DNA of 33,452 bases from contig NVRM01000010.1 of the NCBI GenBank assembly GCA_002400885.1, positions 1-33,452 on the forward strand. The letters run 5' to 3'. Below the pieces are notes generated by a model. The model did no database searches. It was not told the DNA's origin and saw only the letters and a program-made list of their open reading frames with translations. A program made the translations under genes and the position numbers. This DNA comes from Flavobacteriaceae bacterium (GTDB taxonomy: Bacteria > Bacteroidota > Bacteroidia > Flavobacteriales > Flavobacteriaceae). Below are positions 8,436-17,611 of the stretch, in pieces. Each line of letters starts with the position of its first letter. Position 1 is the stretch's first letter.

Positions 8436-9179
8436 AGACCTCATTAAAAACGTGAAAACACCGTATAACAGCAGTTCCGTAATATAATTATAATCGTCAA
8501 ATACAAAAGTAAAAATATTGTACAAGAAGCTAAAAAAGGTCCATTATAACTTTCACATCTATTTATAATATACCTCCCTATACAAATAGAAGTTTCGGCA
8601 GAAAACAGCATTATTCTAATCTCAACTTTCATAAAACATCATATATCTCTAATGCACTCAAGAGGTAAATGCTTCCAATAGTTTATTGTAGTTACAATTT
8701 TTAATATCGCTTTATACCTCATTATTTTTTTGGGTGTTTTAACCAATAATTAAATGTTTTTTATTGCTAATGAATCAATCATTAACTAGATCATTTGTGA
8801 AAACATTCAAAATAAAGGGAGCAAGCTCTTCTTTGTTTTCAATCGTTAAAAAACAATCTTACTAAACTAAAAAACGACACTACAACATATTAACAAAAAT
8901 TTATGTTTTGTCTAAAAAGGAAATTCTAAAAACACATATGCTGTATTAGTGCGCTATACGTTCATATTTGCAACATTTGTAATGCTATATGCAATGTGTT
9001 TGTAAAAACATAACACCACTATCATAGTAAGTTTGACTTAACGAAATTAAAGGCTATCCCCCTGTAATCCTTAGCACTATAAATATGGAATTACTTTAGA
9101 ACTAAAAAAACAGACACCTCGTATTTTAATTTCAAACCTTTTAACCACAATTTTATTAATCATCAAGTAACTCTACATT

Positions 9180-12100
9180 ATGACAAAACACAAACTGATT
9201 TACTGGCCTAGGTACAATCAAAACCTAGTTTGTAAATTAAGACTAAGAATAGCTTTTATGTTGTTTGCTCTATGTCTGTTTCAAGCCCAAGCCGCAAACA
9301 AAGAGGCAACCATAGGAATCAAACACAAATCAGAATCCTATACACTGCCATTAGATTCTCAAAACACCCCTCCTGAAACAGTTGTAAACGAGCAGCAAAA
9401 AAAAATCGTAACTGGCTTTGTAAAAGACGAAACGGGACTCGGTATTCCTGGCGTTACTATTCTAATAAAAGGTAAATCAAAAGGAACGGTAACTCAATTT
9501 GAAGGTGATTTCAGTATCGAAACTTCAGAAAAAGACGTACTCATTTTTTCATACATTGGTATGGAAACACAAGAAATCACTGTTGGATCAAGGACGGTAT
9601 TACATGTAGTGATGACAAATTCTAATCAAAAATTAGACGAAGTTGTAATTGTAGCCTATGGTGTTAAAAAGAAAGTAACTATTACTGGTGCTATCTCTTC
9701 CATAGGAGCAGATGAACTTATAAATACTCCTACGGCATCTATTAGTAACATGCTTGCAGGTTCCGTATCAGGTTTAGCATCGGTACAATATTCTGGACAA
9801 CCGGGAGAAGATAGTGCTCAACTATACATTAGAGGTATTGCTACTTTAAATTCCTCCTCTCCTCTGGTATTGGTAGATGGTGTTGAACGTAGTTTCACAC
9901 AACTAGACCCAAATGAAATTGAAAATATAACAATTCTTAAAGATGCCTCCTCTACAGCTGTATTTGGAGTTAGGGGAGCAAATGGTGTAATTTTAGTTAC
10001 AACTCGTCGTGGGAAAGAAGGAGCTCCAAAGATAAGTTTAACGGCTTCTTATTCGATTCAGGCCCCTACTAAATTGGGTAAATATTCAAATGCCAAAGAT
10101 TATATGACTTATGTAAATGAGACGGACCTTAACGATGGACGTTCACTTTCATTCAGTCAGTCAATTTTAGATATTTATGACGATCCTAATCGTAATAAGT
10201 TACTTTACCCAGATACAGATTGGCAGAAAAAACTCTATAACAATTTCGCTCCACAAGAACAATACAATATAAACATTAGTGGAGGTAGTAATAGAGTCCG
10301 TTATTTTACATCTATCGGTTTATTTAAGCAAAAAGGGATTTTTAATGGGAATGATGATTTGGACTACAATGGTAACTTCACCTACAATCGTACCAACTTA
10401 CGCGCTAATCTGGACATCGATATGACAAAGACCACGTTGGTATCTGTTAATATTGGAGGACGTATAGAAAAGCGAAATGAACCACAGGGGTTTAATGACA
10501 ATTTTTTCCAAGTAATTAGAGAGGCAAACCCACTTTCTGCTGGTTTAGTAAACAATTTAAATATTTTAGGAAACCCTACGTATTTAATAAATCCAAGATC
10601 AGCCATGGATTATTACAATCGTGGTGTAGATAATAGAACAACCAATGTCTTAAATCTAGATTTTAAATTAAAACAAGATTTAGATTTTATTACTGATGGT
10701 TTAGAGATGCATATTAAAGGTTCCTACAATAGTTATTACACACATAAGAAAACCAGAACCATCTCAAGGGCTAGTTACATGCCTTGGATAAGAAAAGATA
10801 TTCCGTGGTTAGATGCACCAGCAACAGAGGAGAAAGGAAACGAAATTGTCCTCATAAAAGAAGGAGATGATGGTCAAGTAAACTATCGTGAATCGTTTGG
10901 AAAAGGGAGAGATTTTTATGTTGAAATGGCTCTTAATTATAGAAAAAAAATCGGTTTACATAGTGTCTCAAGTTTACTAATGTATAATGCTAGTAGAAAG
11001 TATTACCAACGTTCATATCCAGATCTCCCACTGGGATATGTAGGAATGGTAGGACGTGCAACATATGATTACGACAACCGCTACATGGTTGATTTTAGCA
11101 TAGGTTATAACGGTTCAGAAAAATTTGCCCGCGAAAGACGCTATGGCTTATTCCCTTCTGTATCTGCCGGATGGATCGTTAGTAAAGAGAATTTCTTAAA
11201 AGACAACACGACGCTTACATTTATGAAACTTAGAGCCTCATACGGTATTGTTGGTGCTGATAGTATTGGTAGATTTTTATACTTACCAGACAGTTATGGT
11301 TTTGGTGGAGGATACATATTTGGTGGAAATGCAGGAGGAAATAACCCTGGTGGGGCGTATGAAGGATCTATCAATAATAAAGATGTAACCTGGGAAACAG
11401 CACATAAACAAAACTATGGTATTGAATTACGTCTCTTCAAATCAAAACTATCTATGAGTGCAGATTTTTTCATGGAAAAACGTAACGATATCCTAATTAA
11501 AAGAAACACTTATCCAACATTTGTTGCCTATAATCCACCTCCAGTAAATCAAGGTAGAGTAGATAATAAAGGAATGGAATTTAACTTTAAATGGAAAGAT
11601 AGAATCGAAGATTTCAAATACAACATTGGAATTATAGGATCCTATTCCAAAAACGAAGTGATTTATAAAGACGAAATACCCAATTCCGATAACCCATGGA
11701 CTTTGTCTACAGGACATCCCTTAGGGCAGCCATTTGGATTTAAATCCTTAGGTTTTTACGAAAAAGGAATGCTAAACAATCAAGATGTTGACGCCGTGGA
11801 AACGCAACCTACAATTAAAGAAGGAGATATTGTCTATGCCGACATTAATGGAGATGGCGCTATTGACAATAATGATATGATAGCCCTTGGATACCCAAAC
11901 TACCCCCTATTTACTGCAGGTTTAAATATGGGCTGTGGATACAAGCAATTTTCGTTTAGTATGAACTGGAGTGGTGCCACAAAAGTATCACGCGTATTAA
12001 CTGGAGTAATGGTTACCCCCTTAGGACCAACTGGAGACCGATCATTAATGCAACAACAATTTGACAACCGCTGGACTCCGGAAACAGCTACAACAGCAAC

Positions 12101-12386
12101 ACTGCCAAGGGCATCTCTTAATTCATCATCAGCCAACAGCCAACTTTCTTCCTTATGGATTAAAGATGCTAGCTATGTGCGTTTAAGAAATATACGCCTA
12201 GGATACAAATTCGAATCAGATTTTTTAGAAAATATTGGCATAAAAAAAATGCAAGCATTTTTAGTAGGATATAACCTAATGACTTTTGATAAGTTAGGCG
12301 TGCTGGATCCGGAAATCCGAACACAAGGAAAACCAACATACCCTTTAATGAAAGTATACAGCATAGGATTGAACCTCTCTCTCTAA
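9180..12386 (+). CDS. SusC/RagA-type TonB-linked outer-membrane transporter (first of two)
   Basis: 1068 aa. A long N-terminal leader carries the signal peptide (hydrophobic 23-35, cleavage near AQAAN). Then a CarboxypepD_reg-like domain (75-146, starting VTGFVKDETGLGIPGV), a TonB box LDEVVIVAYG (152-161), a plug domain (about 165-280) closing with the SusC signature GVRGANGVILVTTRRGK, and a large beta barrel to the C-terminus. Near the end, DINGDGAIDNNDMIALG is the EF-hand-like loop usual in SusC. It forms a lidded import complex with the SusD partner encoded 108 bases downstream, taking up oligosaccharides at the outer membrane with TonB-supplied energy. Length is normal for the family. It is the first gene of the five-gene sus operon, and regulation by the upstream HTCS is inferred from position. 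Confidence 0.96.
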   Translation: MTKHKLIYWPRYNQNLVCKLRLRIAFMLFALCLFQAQAANKEATIGIKHKSESYTLPLDSQNTPPETVVNEQQKKIVTGFVKDETGLGIPGVTILIKGKSKGTVTQFEGDFSIETSEKDVLIFSYIGMETQEITVGSRTVLHVVMTNSNQKLDEVVIVAYGVKKKVTITGAISSIGADELINTPTASISNMLAGSVSGLASVQYSGQPGEDSAQLYIRGIATLNSSSPLVLVDGVERSFTQLDPNEIENITILKDASSTAVFGVRGANGVILVTTRRGKEGAPKISLTASYSIQAPTKLGKYSNAKDYMTYVNETDLNDGRSLSFSQSILDIYDDPNRNKLLYPDTDWQKKLYNNFAPQEQYNINISGGSNRVRYFTSIGLFKQKGIFNGNDDLDYNGNFTYNRTNLRANLDIDMTKTTLVSVNIGGRIEKRNEPQGFNDNFFQVIREANPLSAGLVNNLNILGNPTYLINPRSAMDYYNRGVDNRTTNVLNLDFKLKQDLDFITDGLEMHIKGSYNSYYTHKKTRTISRASYMPWIRKDIPWLDAPATEEKGNEIVLIKEGDDGQVNYRESFGKGRDFYVEMALNYRKKIGLHSVSSLLMYNASRKYYQRSYPDLPLGYVGMVGRATYDYDNRYMVDFSIGYNGSEKFARERRYGLFPSVSAGWIVSKENFLKDNTTLTFMKLRASYGIVGADSIGRFLYLPDSYGFGGGYIFGGNAGGNNPGGAYEGSINNKDVTWETAHKQNYGIELRLFKSKLSMSADFFMEKRNDILIKRNTYPTFVAYNPPPVNQGRVDNKGMEFNFKWKDRIEDFKYNIGIIGSYSKNEVIYKDEIPNSDNPWTLSTGHPLGQPFGFKSLGFYEKGMLNNQDVDAVETQPTIKEGDIVYADINGDGAIDNNDMIALGYPNYPLFTAGLNMGCGYKQFSFSMNWSGATKVSRVLTGVMVTPLGPTGDRSLMQQQFDNRWTPETATTATLPRASLNSSSANSQLSSLWIKDASYVRLRNIRLGYKFESDFLENIGIKKMQAFLVGYNLMTFDKLGVLDPEIRTQGKPTYPLMKVYSIGLNLSL

Positions 12387-12434
12387 TGTTGACAATAAAT
12401 GTAAAACAATAAATGAGACAGAACCTGCCTTTAC

Positions 12435-12458
12435 AATGTTCTTTTTAAAAAGGACATT
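12435..12458. other. Intercistronic hairpin between susC1 and susD1
   Basis: AATGTTCTTTTT (12435-12446) is followed at once by AAAAAGGACATT (12447-12458), its reverse complement except for one G-U pair in RNA. It lies in the 108-base gap between the two genes, 36 bases before the susD ATG. It could be a partial terminator or an mRNA processing or stability element. Confidence 0.5.
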
Positions 12459-12494
12459 CAATAGAGCTTAAGGTTTCTAATAAACATAAGAAAT

Positions 12495-14510
12495 ATGAAA
12501 TCAATAATTAAAAATATAGTCTTTGTCTGTGCAATTGTGGCAATGATCTTCTCTACTTCATGTACAGACGAATTTGAATATGGCGACGATTTCCTGGTAA
12601 AACAACCAAGTACAGATGTTACCGAAGATACAATCTTCAATAACGCTGTATATGCCCGTAAATTCCTCTGGAACAACTATAAAAACTTGCATTACGGTCT
12701 AGTGGATCCAACAAATTTTGGACGCCAGTTAGGCTCTGAAAGCTTTAACGTATTAGGTGATGACTGTCAAGGTTTTTTAAACTGGGCAAACGGTAGCACC
12801 TACTATTACAACGGATTAATGAATGCCTCTCGTGAGGGGAATAACTCAAAACACAACTATAAAGATTCTAGAACTTGGAAGGGTATTAGAGCTGCATGGG
12901 TGTTTATTGAAAATGCAGACAGGGTACCAAATTTTGATAAGGGTGAAAAAAAGCGCCTAGTTGCAGAAGCAAAAATGATCATCGCTTGTAACTATTCCGA
13001 TATGTTTCGCCATTTTGGAGGACTACCATTAGTTAAGAAAGCTTTAAGACCAACTGACGACACCAATCTGGGTAGAGCAACAATAGAAGAAACCGTGAGT
13101 TTTATTACAAACCTTTGTGATGAAGCAGCTGACGACCTACCCTGGAAACTTGATGTAGATGAGAAAAACACTTGGTCAGGACGCTTTACTGCCGCTTCAG
13201 CCTTAGGCTTAAAAGTCAGAGTTTTGTTATTTGCAGCGAGCCCTATTTTCAACTCAGGAAACACATGGAATGGCGTTGAGAACGAATCCGTCGCTAATTT
13301 ACAATCAACTTATGGGAATTACGATTCACAAAGATGGCAAAAAACAGTAGATGCTTGTGAAGTGTTTTTTAACAGAAATGGAGGTGGCTTAACTCCAGAC
13401 GGAGGTGTCTACTACCTCAACCAAAATGGTGACTACCGCTTAGCATATAGAGATGCTTATTACAACCGTAGCAATCCAGGAATGCTTATCTCTACGCGTC
13501 GTGTTGATAAAGCACCTTCTAAGTGGAATTATAGGTATTTCCCAACAATATGGGTACGTTGGAATGGTTTACTTCCTACTTTGGATGGACTAAATGCTTT
13601 TCCAAAATCTGATGGTTCTCCTTTTTTAGAAGCAGACATGCCTTGGTTAAAATCTAATTCCAAACAACAAGAAGCACTAACCAATAACACTTATGTAGAT
13701 CCATTTGAAAATCGTGATCCTCGTTTATACGAAACAGCTCATATTTCAGGAAAAAGTTATTACAACGGTCATAGGTATGCAGGATACATGGGAGGACAAG
13801 ACAGAGGAGACAAAGAAGACGGTACAAAAATACAAACTTCTAAAGGTTTAGCTGCCTCAGGTTTTACCAACTATAAATTTACATTAAACTTTAACAATGA
13901 GCTCTCTGGAAAAACAATTCACTGGCCATACCTACGTCTTTCGGAAATATATTTAAGTTATGCTGAAGCCTTGAACATGGTAGGAAGATCATCCGAAGCA
14001 TATCAATGGGTGGACGCTGTTCGTGCACGTGTTGGTTTGAAAGGGATCATGGCATCCAATCCTGAACGTAAATCCATTGCTGTAACCCATCCAGATATGA
14101 GTGTTAGTGGTTCTTCTGACGAATTTTTATTAAAAGAAATTTTAAGAGAACGAAATTGTGAATTTACAGCAGAAGAAGTACGCTTTTTTGACCTTGTAAG
14201 ATGGCGTTGTGAAGATGACTTTAAAAAACGTCTTTCCGGATTATTATTCTGGAGGTATAAAAAAAATGATGGAACCATTGTTAACGATTACTCTTCATTT
14301 GTATTTAACAAATTCCCATTAAACAAAAGGTACATACAGGATGGAGAACAAGGAAAAGCTCAGGTGATCAAAATATATCCCGAAAATCGTGATTTTAGCA
14401 TCTCTAAGGATCCACATAATGGCATGTGGAGCCCGAAATGGTATCTATCAGCATTTCCAACAACAGAGCTTAACAAAAATTATGGACTCACTCAAAACCC
14501 AGGTTGGTAA
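12495..14510 (+). CDS. SusD/RagB family glycan-binding lipoprotein (partner of first SusC)
   Basis: 671 aa. Signal peptide with lipobox FSTSC, lipidated Cys23. The body shows the SusD helical repeat fold: an N-terminal SusD-like domain with WKGIRAAWVFIENADR, then AEAKMIIACNYSDMFRHFGG (a typical TPR-like helix and 'lxxxyGG' turn), and a C-terminal part with LRLSEIYLSYAEALN and LLKEILRERNCEFTAEEVRFFDLVRW, both hallmark RagB/SusD segments. The protein ends LTQNPGW, the usual SusD ending. It acts as the surface lid on its SusC, binding glycan for import. At 671 aa it is longer than most SusD proteins (about 500-600 aa). The ATG at 12495 gives a normal signal peptide. Confidence 0.95.
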   Translation: MKSIIKNIVFVCAIVAMIFSTSCTDEFEYGDDFLVKQPSTDVTEDTIFNNAVYARKFLWNNYKNLHYGLVDPTNFGRQLGSESFNVLGDDCQGFLNWANGSTYYYNGLMNASREGNNSKHNYKDSRTWKGIRAAWVFIENADRVPNFDKGEKKRLVAEAKMIIACNYSDMFRHFGGLPLVKKALRPTDDTNLGRATIEETVSFITNLCDEAADDLPWKLDVDEKNTWSGRFTAASALGLKVRVLLFAASPIFNSGNTWNGVENESVANLQSTYGNYDSQRWQKTVDACEVFFNRNGGGLTPDGGVYYLNQNGDYRLAYRDAYYNRSNPGMLISTRRVDKAPSKWNYRYFPTIWVRWNGLLPTLDGLNAFPKSDGSPFLEADMPWLKSNSKQQEALTNNTYVDPFENRDPRLYETAHISGKSYYNGHRYAGYMGGQDRGDKEDGTKIQTSKGLAASGFTNYKFTLNFNNELSGKTIHWPYLRLSEIYLSYAEALNMVGRSSEAYQWVDAVRARVGLKGIMASNPERKSIAVTHPDMSVSGSSDEFLLKEILRERNCEFTAEEVRFFDLVRWRCEDDFKKRLSGLLFWRYKKNDGTIVNDYSSFVFNKFPLNKRYIQDGEQGKAQVIKIYPENRDFSISKDPHNGMWSPKWYLSAFPTTELNKNYGLTQNPGW

Positions 14511-14529
14511 TTTGAGATAAGAACCTTGT

Positions 14530-14574
14530 AATTGCCTCTATCATTGTTTCTCCTAGGAGGAATAAGAGGCAATT
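14530..14574. other. Intercistronic hairpin between susD1 and susC2
   Basis: AATTGCCTCT (14530-14539) and AGAGGCAATT (14565-14574) form a perfect 10-pair stem. The 25-base loop contains the perfect palindrome CTCCTAGGAG (14550-14559). It ends 27 bases before the likely susC2 ATG at 14602. There is no T-run, so a role in mRNA processing or in masking the initiation region is more likely than termination. Confidence 0.6.
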
Positions 14575-14601
14575 CAATTGAATGTCAAAAATGAAAAACA
14601 A

Positions 14602-17574
14602 ATGAAAAACAAATATAAAACATTTTATTTAGCCCTTTTTTTCTTCATTGGATTTGCAGTACATGCAACGCCAAACTACACTGGAGGAACAATAATTGAC
14701 CTAAATGGAAATCCAGTTTCTGGTGCAAAAATAACTTTAATTAAATCGCCTACTACCTACAGTTTTACCAATAAAAATGGAGTGTTCAAGTTGGATGCTA
14801 TTGATGGAGATATCGCTTTAATTACGACAACTTCAAACTTCTCAAAACAAGTAACTTTAATTTCAGGCCAAACTATTGTATTAGATAAAGTATCATCACC
14901 CGTAGACAATGGTTTAGGCATTGTAAAAAACCGAGGTAAATCCACGGCATCTACCTCCGTGGTGTTTTCGGACAGATTGGAAAAATCCTCCGCTCACTTC
15001 AATCCCTCTAACGCCTTGTTTGGAGAGCTTTTAGGATTAAATGTATTTGAAACTAGTGGCGTAAACGAAAACAAAAGGGCAAAGTTAAATATGCGTGGTA
15101 TTGGAAGGCCTATGGTTCTTGTAGATGGCTTTGAACGCGACATTAACGATCTAAATGTAGAGGAAATAGAATCTGTTACATTATTAAAAGATGCTGCATC
15201 TCTGGCTATGTATGGATTTAGAGGAAGTAATGGTGTTTTACTAGTTACCACAAAACGTGGAAAGTACAATACCGTAGAAATAAGCTTTAACTATGAGGAT
15301 AATATTCATTTATCCAATCCAGTTATCCCTATGGCCAATGCTTACACTTATGCAATGGCAGTAAATGAAGGATTGATGAATGATGGATCCGACCCACAAT
15401 ACAATAACTATCAATTGGACGCTTATAAAAATGGTAACCAACCACTTATTTATCCAAATGTAAACTGGGCGAACGAAACTTTAACTAAAATGTCACTCGG
15501 TAAGTCCTACAACATGCAAGTAAAAGGTGGAGGAGAAATTATTCGTTATTTTGTTTCCATGGGGTATGATACTAACGAAGGTTTTATAGGGATAGATACA
15601 TCGGACAAAACAATCCCTAATCAATATTTATATTCAAATTTAAATGTTCGCACAAATTTAGATATTGAAATATCACCAAAAACATTGTTATCGCTAAATT
15701 TATTAGGGAAGCTTAAAGAAACAAGTAGCCCTATGTTAAGTTCAAGCAATTTAATGAAGGTAATTTACAATACTCCCGCATCAGCATTTCCTGTAGAAAC
15801 TATAAATGGAGAACATGGTTCAAGTACTATCTGGACAAAAAACCCCGTAGCTGACTTAAAGAATGCTGGATTTTATAAATACCATAACCGCACATTATTA
15901 GCCGACATTAAAATAGTACAAAACCTTGAGAGCATTACCAAAGGTTTAAATGCCGAGGTAAGACTTGCTTACGATAGTGATGCGAATTTCTACGAACGTA
16001 AAAGAAAAAAATACCGTACAGAAACCACTACGCAAAACTTTGATAATCTAGGAAACCCATTGGATGTCATTTACAATCAGATTGGTGAAAATGATGGGAG
16101 TTACAATTTCAGTCATTGGTTAAGTAGCCAATGGCAAAAAACAACAGTACAGGGTTTGATAAACTATCAAAAATCCTTTTACACCTCCAAATTTAAGATT
16201 GGATATATGACAGAAATTTCTAGTATTGTAGACAAGGGAATTCAAAAAACATATAACCGTGTTAACAATTCAATTTTCACATCTTATAGTTTTGATGAAC
16301 GTTTTCTGATAGATGCATCGTTTACAGTAGCATCATCTAATATATTAAACCCAAAACGTAAATGGGGTTACTTCCCTGCTGTATCCGCTGCTTGGATAAT
16401 TTCCAACGAAGAGTTCCTAAAACAATCAGAAGTAATTGACTACCTAAAACTACGTGGCTCATGGGGCCTTTTAGGGAATGACAGCATGGCATTTGATAAT
16501 TACAGACAGGAATACAGAAATGGAGGCGCTGTTCTTTTTGGTAATTTTAATAGCGTTTCAACACTAAAAACGGGAACATTACCCGTACATAATCTTACCT
16601 ATGCTAAAACCAGTAACTTTAATATTGGAGTTGAAGGGACACTTTGGGGTGGATTTGATTTTACAGCTGAACTGTATTATAATAGTGTTTATGATATTCT
16701 AAGTCAAATTTCAAATGTTAATTCATCTGTTTTAGGAATTAATCCAGGCTTTGCAAATAATGGTAAAAAAACCTATAAAGGGCTAGAACTTGGATTGGGA
16801 TATCGTAAAATCGGAAAAGATTTAAAATACGCTTTTAATGGAAAATTGGCTTTTAATCGCAGTAAAATTACTCAAATGAATGAACGCACTTGGAAAAACA
16901 ACTTTAACCGAGCCACAGGACATCCTGTTGGACAAATATTTGGTTTTGAGGCGGATGGTTTTTTTAAGGATCAAGAAGACATTAACAACAGTCCAGTACA
17001 GACATTTTCAGAAGTACAACCTGGAGATGTAAAGTATATAGATCAAGATGGAAATAATATTATAGATCAATATGATCGAGTAGCAATAGGATACTCTTCT
17101 TACATGCCTGAACTTTATTTTTCATTTGACTGCAATCTAGAATACAAAAATGTTGGAATGAGCCTTTTATTTCAAGGAATTTCCAACTATAGCACTATTC
17201 TAAATACTCCTAGTATTTATCGTCCAATTACTGGAAATAAAAACATATCTCAGCATTACTATGATAACCGTTGGACGGCGAGTAACACGGAGTCCTTATA
17301 CCCAAGATTAACAAATGAGACAAACCAAAACAACAGTAAAAATTCAACTGTTTGGCTACAAGACCTTTCTTATTTAAAATTGAGAACGGCAGAGTTGTAT
17401 TTTAAACTCCCTGAAGTATTAATACAAAAAACAAAACTTACAAATGCAAAACTTTTCCTTAGAGGATACAACATCTTCTCATTGGACAAAATGAGAGTTG
17501 GAGACCCAGAAAGTATAGGAATAGGCTACCCAATGCATCTTACTGTAAATGTAGGAGTAAAACTTAGCTTTTAA
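14602..17574 (+). CDS. SusC/RagA-type TonB-linked outer-membrane transporter (second of two)
   Basis: 990 aa from ATG 14602; a longer reading from TTG 14578 adds eight residues that do not improve the signal peptide, so 14602 is preferred. Signal peptide to about residue 22 (ending AVHA). A CarboxypepD_reg-like domain follows (about 25-97), then the plug (about 115-222) with GFRGSNGVLLVTTKRGK, then the barrel. DQDGNNIIDQYDRVAIG near the C-terminus matches the usual SusC loop. Where other SusC proteins carry the TonB box DEVVVxGYG, this one has VDNGLGIVKNRGKSTAS (101-117), with no recognisable box. It is paired with the SusD gene 37 bases downstream. Clearly divergent from the first SusC, so the pairs probably handle different ligands or sizes rather than being a recent duplication. 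Confidence 0.94.
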   Translation: MKNKYKTFYLALFFFIGFAVHATPNYTGGTIIDLNGNPVSGAKITLIKSPTTYSFTNKNGVFKLDAIDGDIALITTTSNFSKQVTLISGQTIVLDKVSSPVDNGLGIVKNRGKSTASTSVVFSDRLEKSSAHFNPSNALFGELLGLNVFETSGVNENKRAKLNMRGIGRPMVLVDGFERDINDLNVEEIESVTLLKDAASLAMYGFRGSNGVLLVTTKRGKYNTVEISFNYEDNIHLSNPVIPMANAYTYAMAVNEGLMNDGSDPQYNNYQLDAYKNGNQPLIYPNVNWANETLTKMSLGKSYNMQVKGGGEIIRYFVSMGYDTNEGFIGIDTSDKTIPNQYLYSNLNVRTNLDIEISPKTLLSLNLLGKLKETSSPMLSSSNLMKVIYNTPASAFPVETINGEHGSSTIWTKNPVADLKNAGFYKYHNRTLLADIKIVQNLESITKGLNAEVRLAYDSDANFYERKRKKYRTETTTQNFDNLGNPLDVIYNQIGENDGSYNFSHWLSSQWQKTTVQGLINYQKSFYTSKFKIGYMTEISSIVDKGIQKTYNRVNNSIFTSYSFDERFLIDASFTVASSNILNPKRKWGYFPAVSAAWIISNEEFLKQSEVIDYLKLRGSWGLLGNDSMAFDNYRQEYRNGGAVLFGNFNSVSTLKTGTLPVHNLTYAKTSNFNIGVEGTLWGGFDFTAELYYNSVYDILSQISNVNSSVLGINPGFANNGKKTYKGLELGLGYRKIGKDLKYAFNGKLAFNRSKITQMNERTWKNNFNRATGHPVGQIFGFEADGFFKDQEDINNSPVQTFSEVQPGDVKYIDQDGNNIIDQYDRVAIGYSSYMPELYFSFDCNLEYKNVGMSLLFQGISNYSTILNTPSIYRPITGNKNISQHYYDNRWTASNTESLYPRLTNETNQNNSKNSTVWLQDLSYLKLRTAELYFKLPEVLIQKTKLTNAKLFLRGYNIFSLDKMRVGDPESIGIGYPMHLTVNVGVKLSF

Positions 17575-17611
17575 TTTTCACTTGTAAAGAATAATTATAA
17601 ATTTTAGAAAC

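Larger units (their letters stand above)
8090..9179. promoter_or_regulatory. 1.1 kb non-coding region upstream of the susCD operon
   Basis: No convincing gene in any frame. It holds a 34-base direct repeat (8276-8309 and 8402-8435), a hairpin between them (8355-8381), and at 8185-8200 a near-copy of a segment from the lyase/HTCS control region. GAGC-AA-GCTC at 8819-8828 is a short inverted repeat. No exact TAnnTTTG was found; CATATTTG at 8963-8970 is one base off and has no correctly spaced TTG. The susC promoter and HTCS operator should be here, with a leader that may be long. Confidence 0.55.

Noticed and set aside
8444-8632. A 62-codon minus-strand frame in the 1.1 kb gap as a gene
   Set aside because: It has a hydrophobic stretch but no recognisable family, no upstream promoter and no neighbours on that strand; random frames of this length are common in AT-rich DNA.
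14578-14601. TTG start at 14578 for the second SusC
   Set aside because: The added eight residues (NVKNEKQ after the start) do not improve the signal peptide, and ATG 14602 gives a normal one; TTG starts are rare in such genes.
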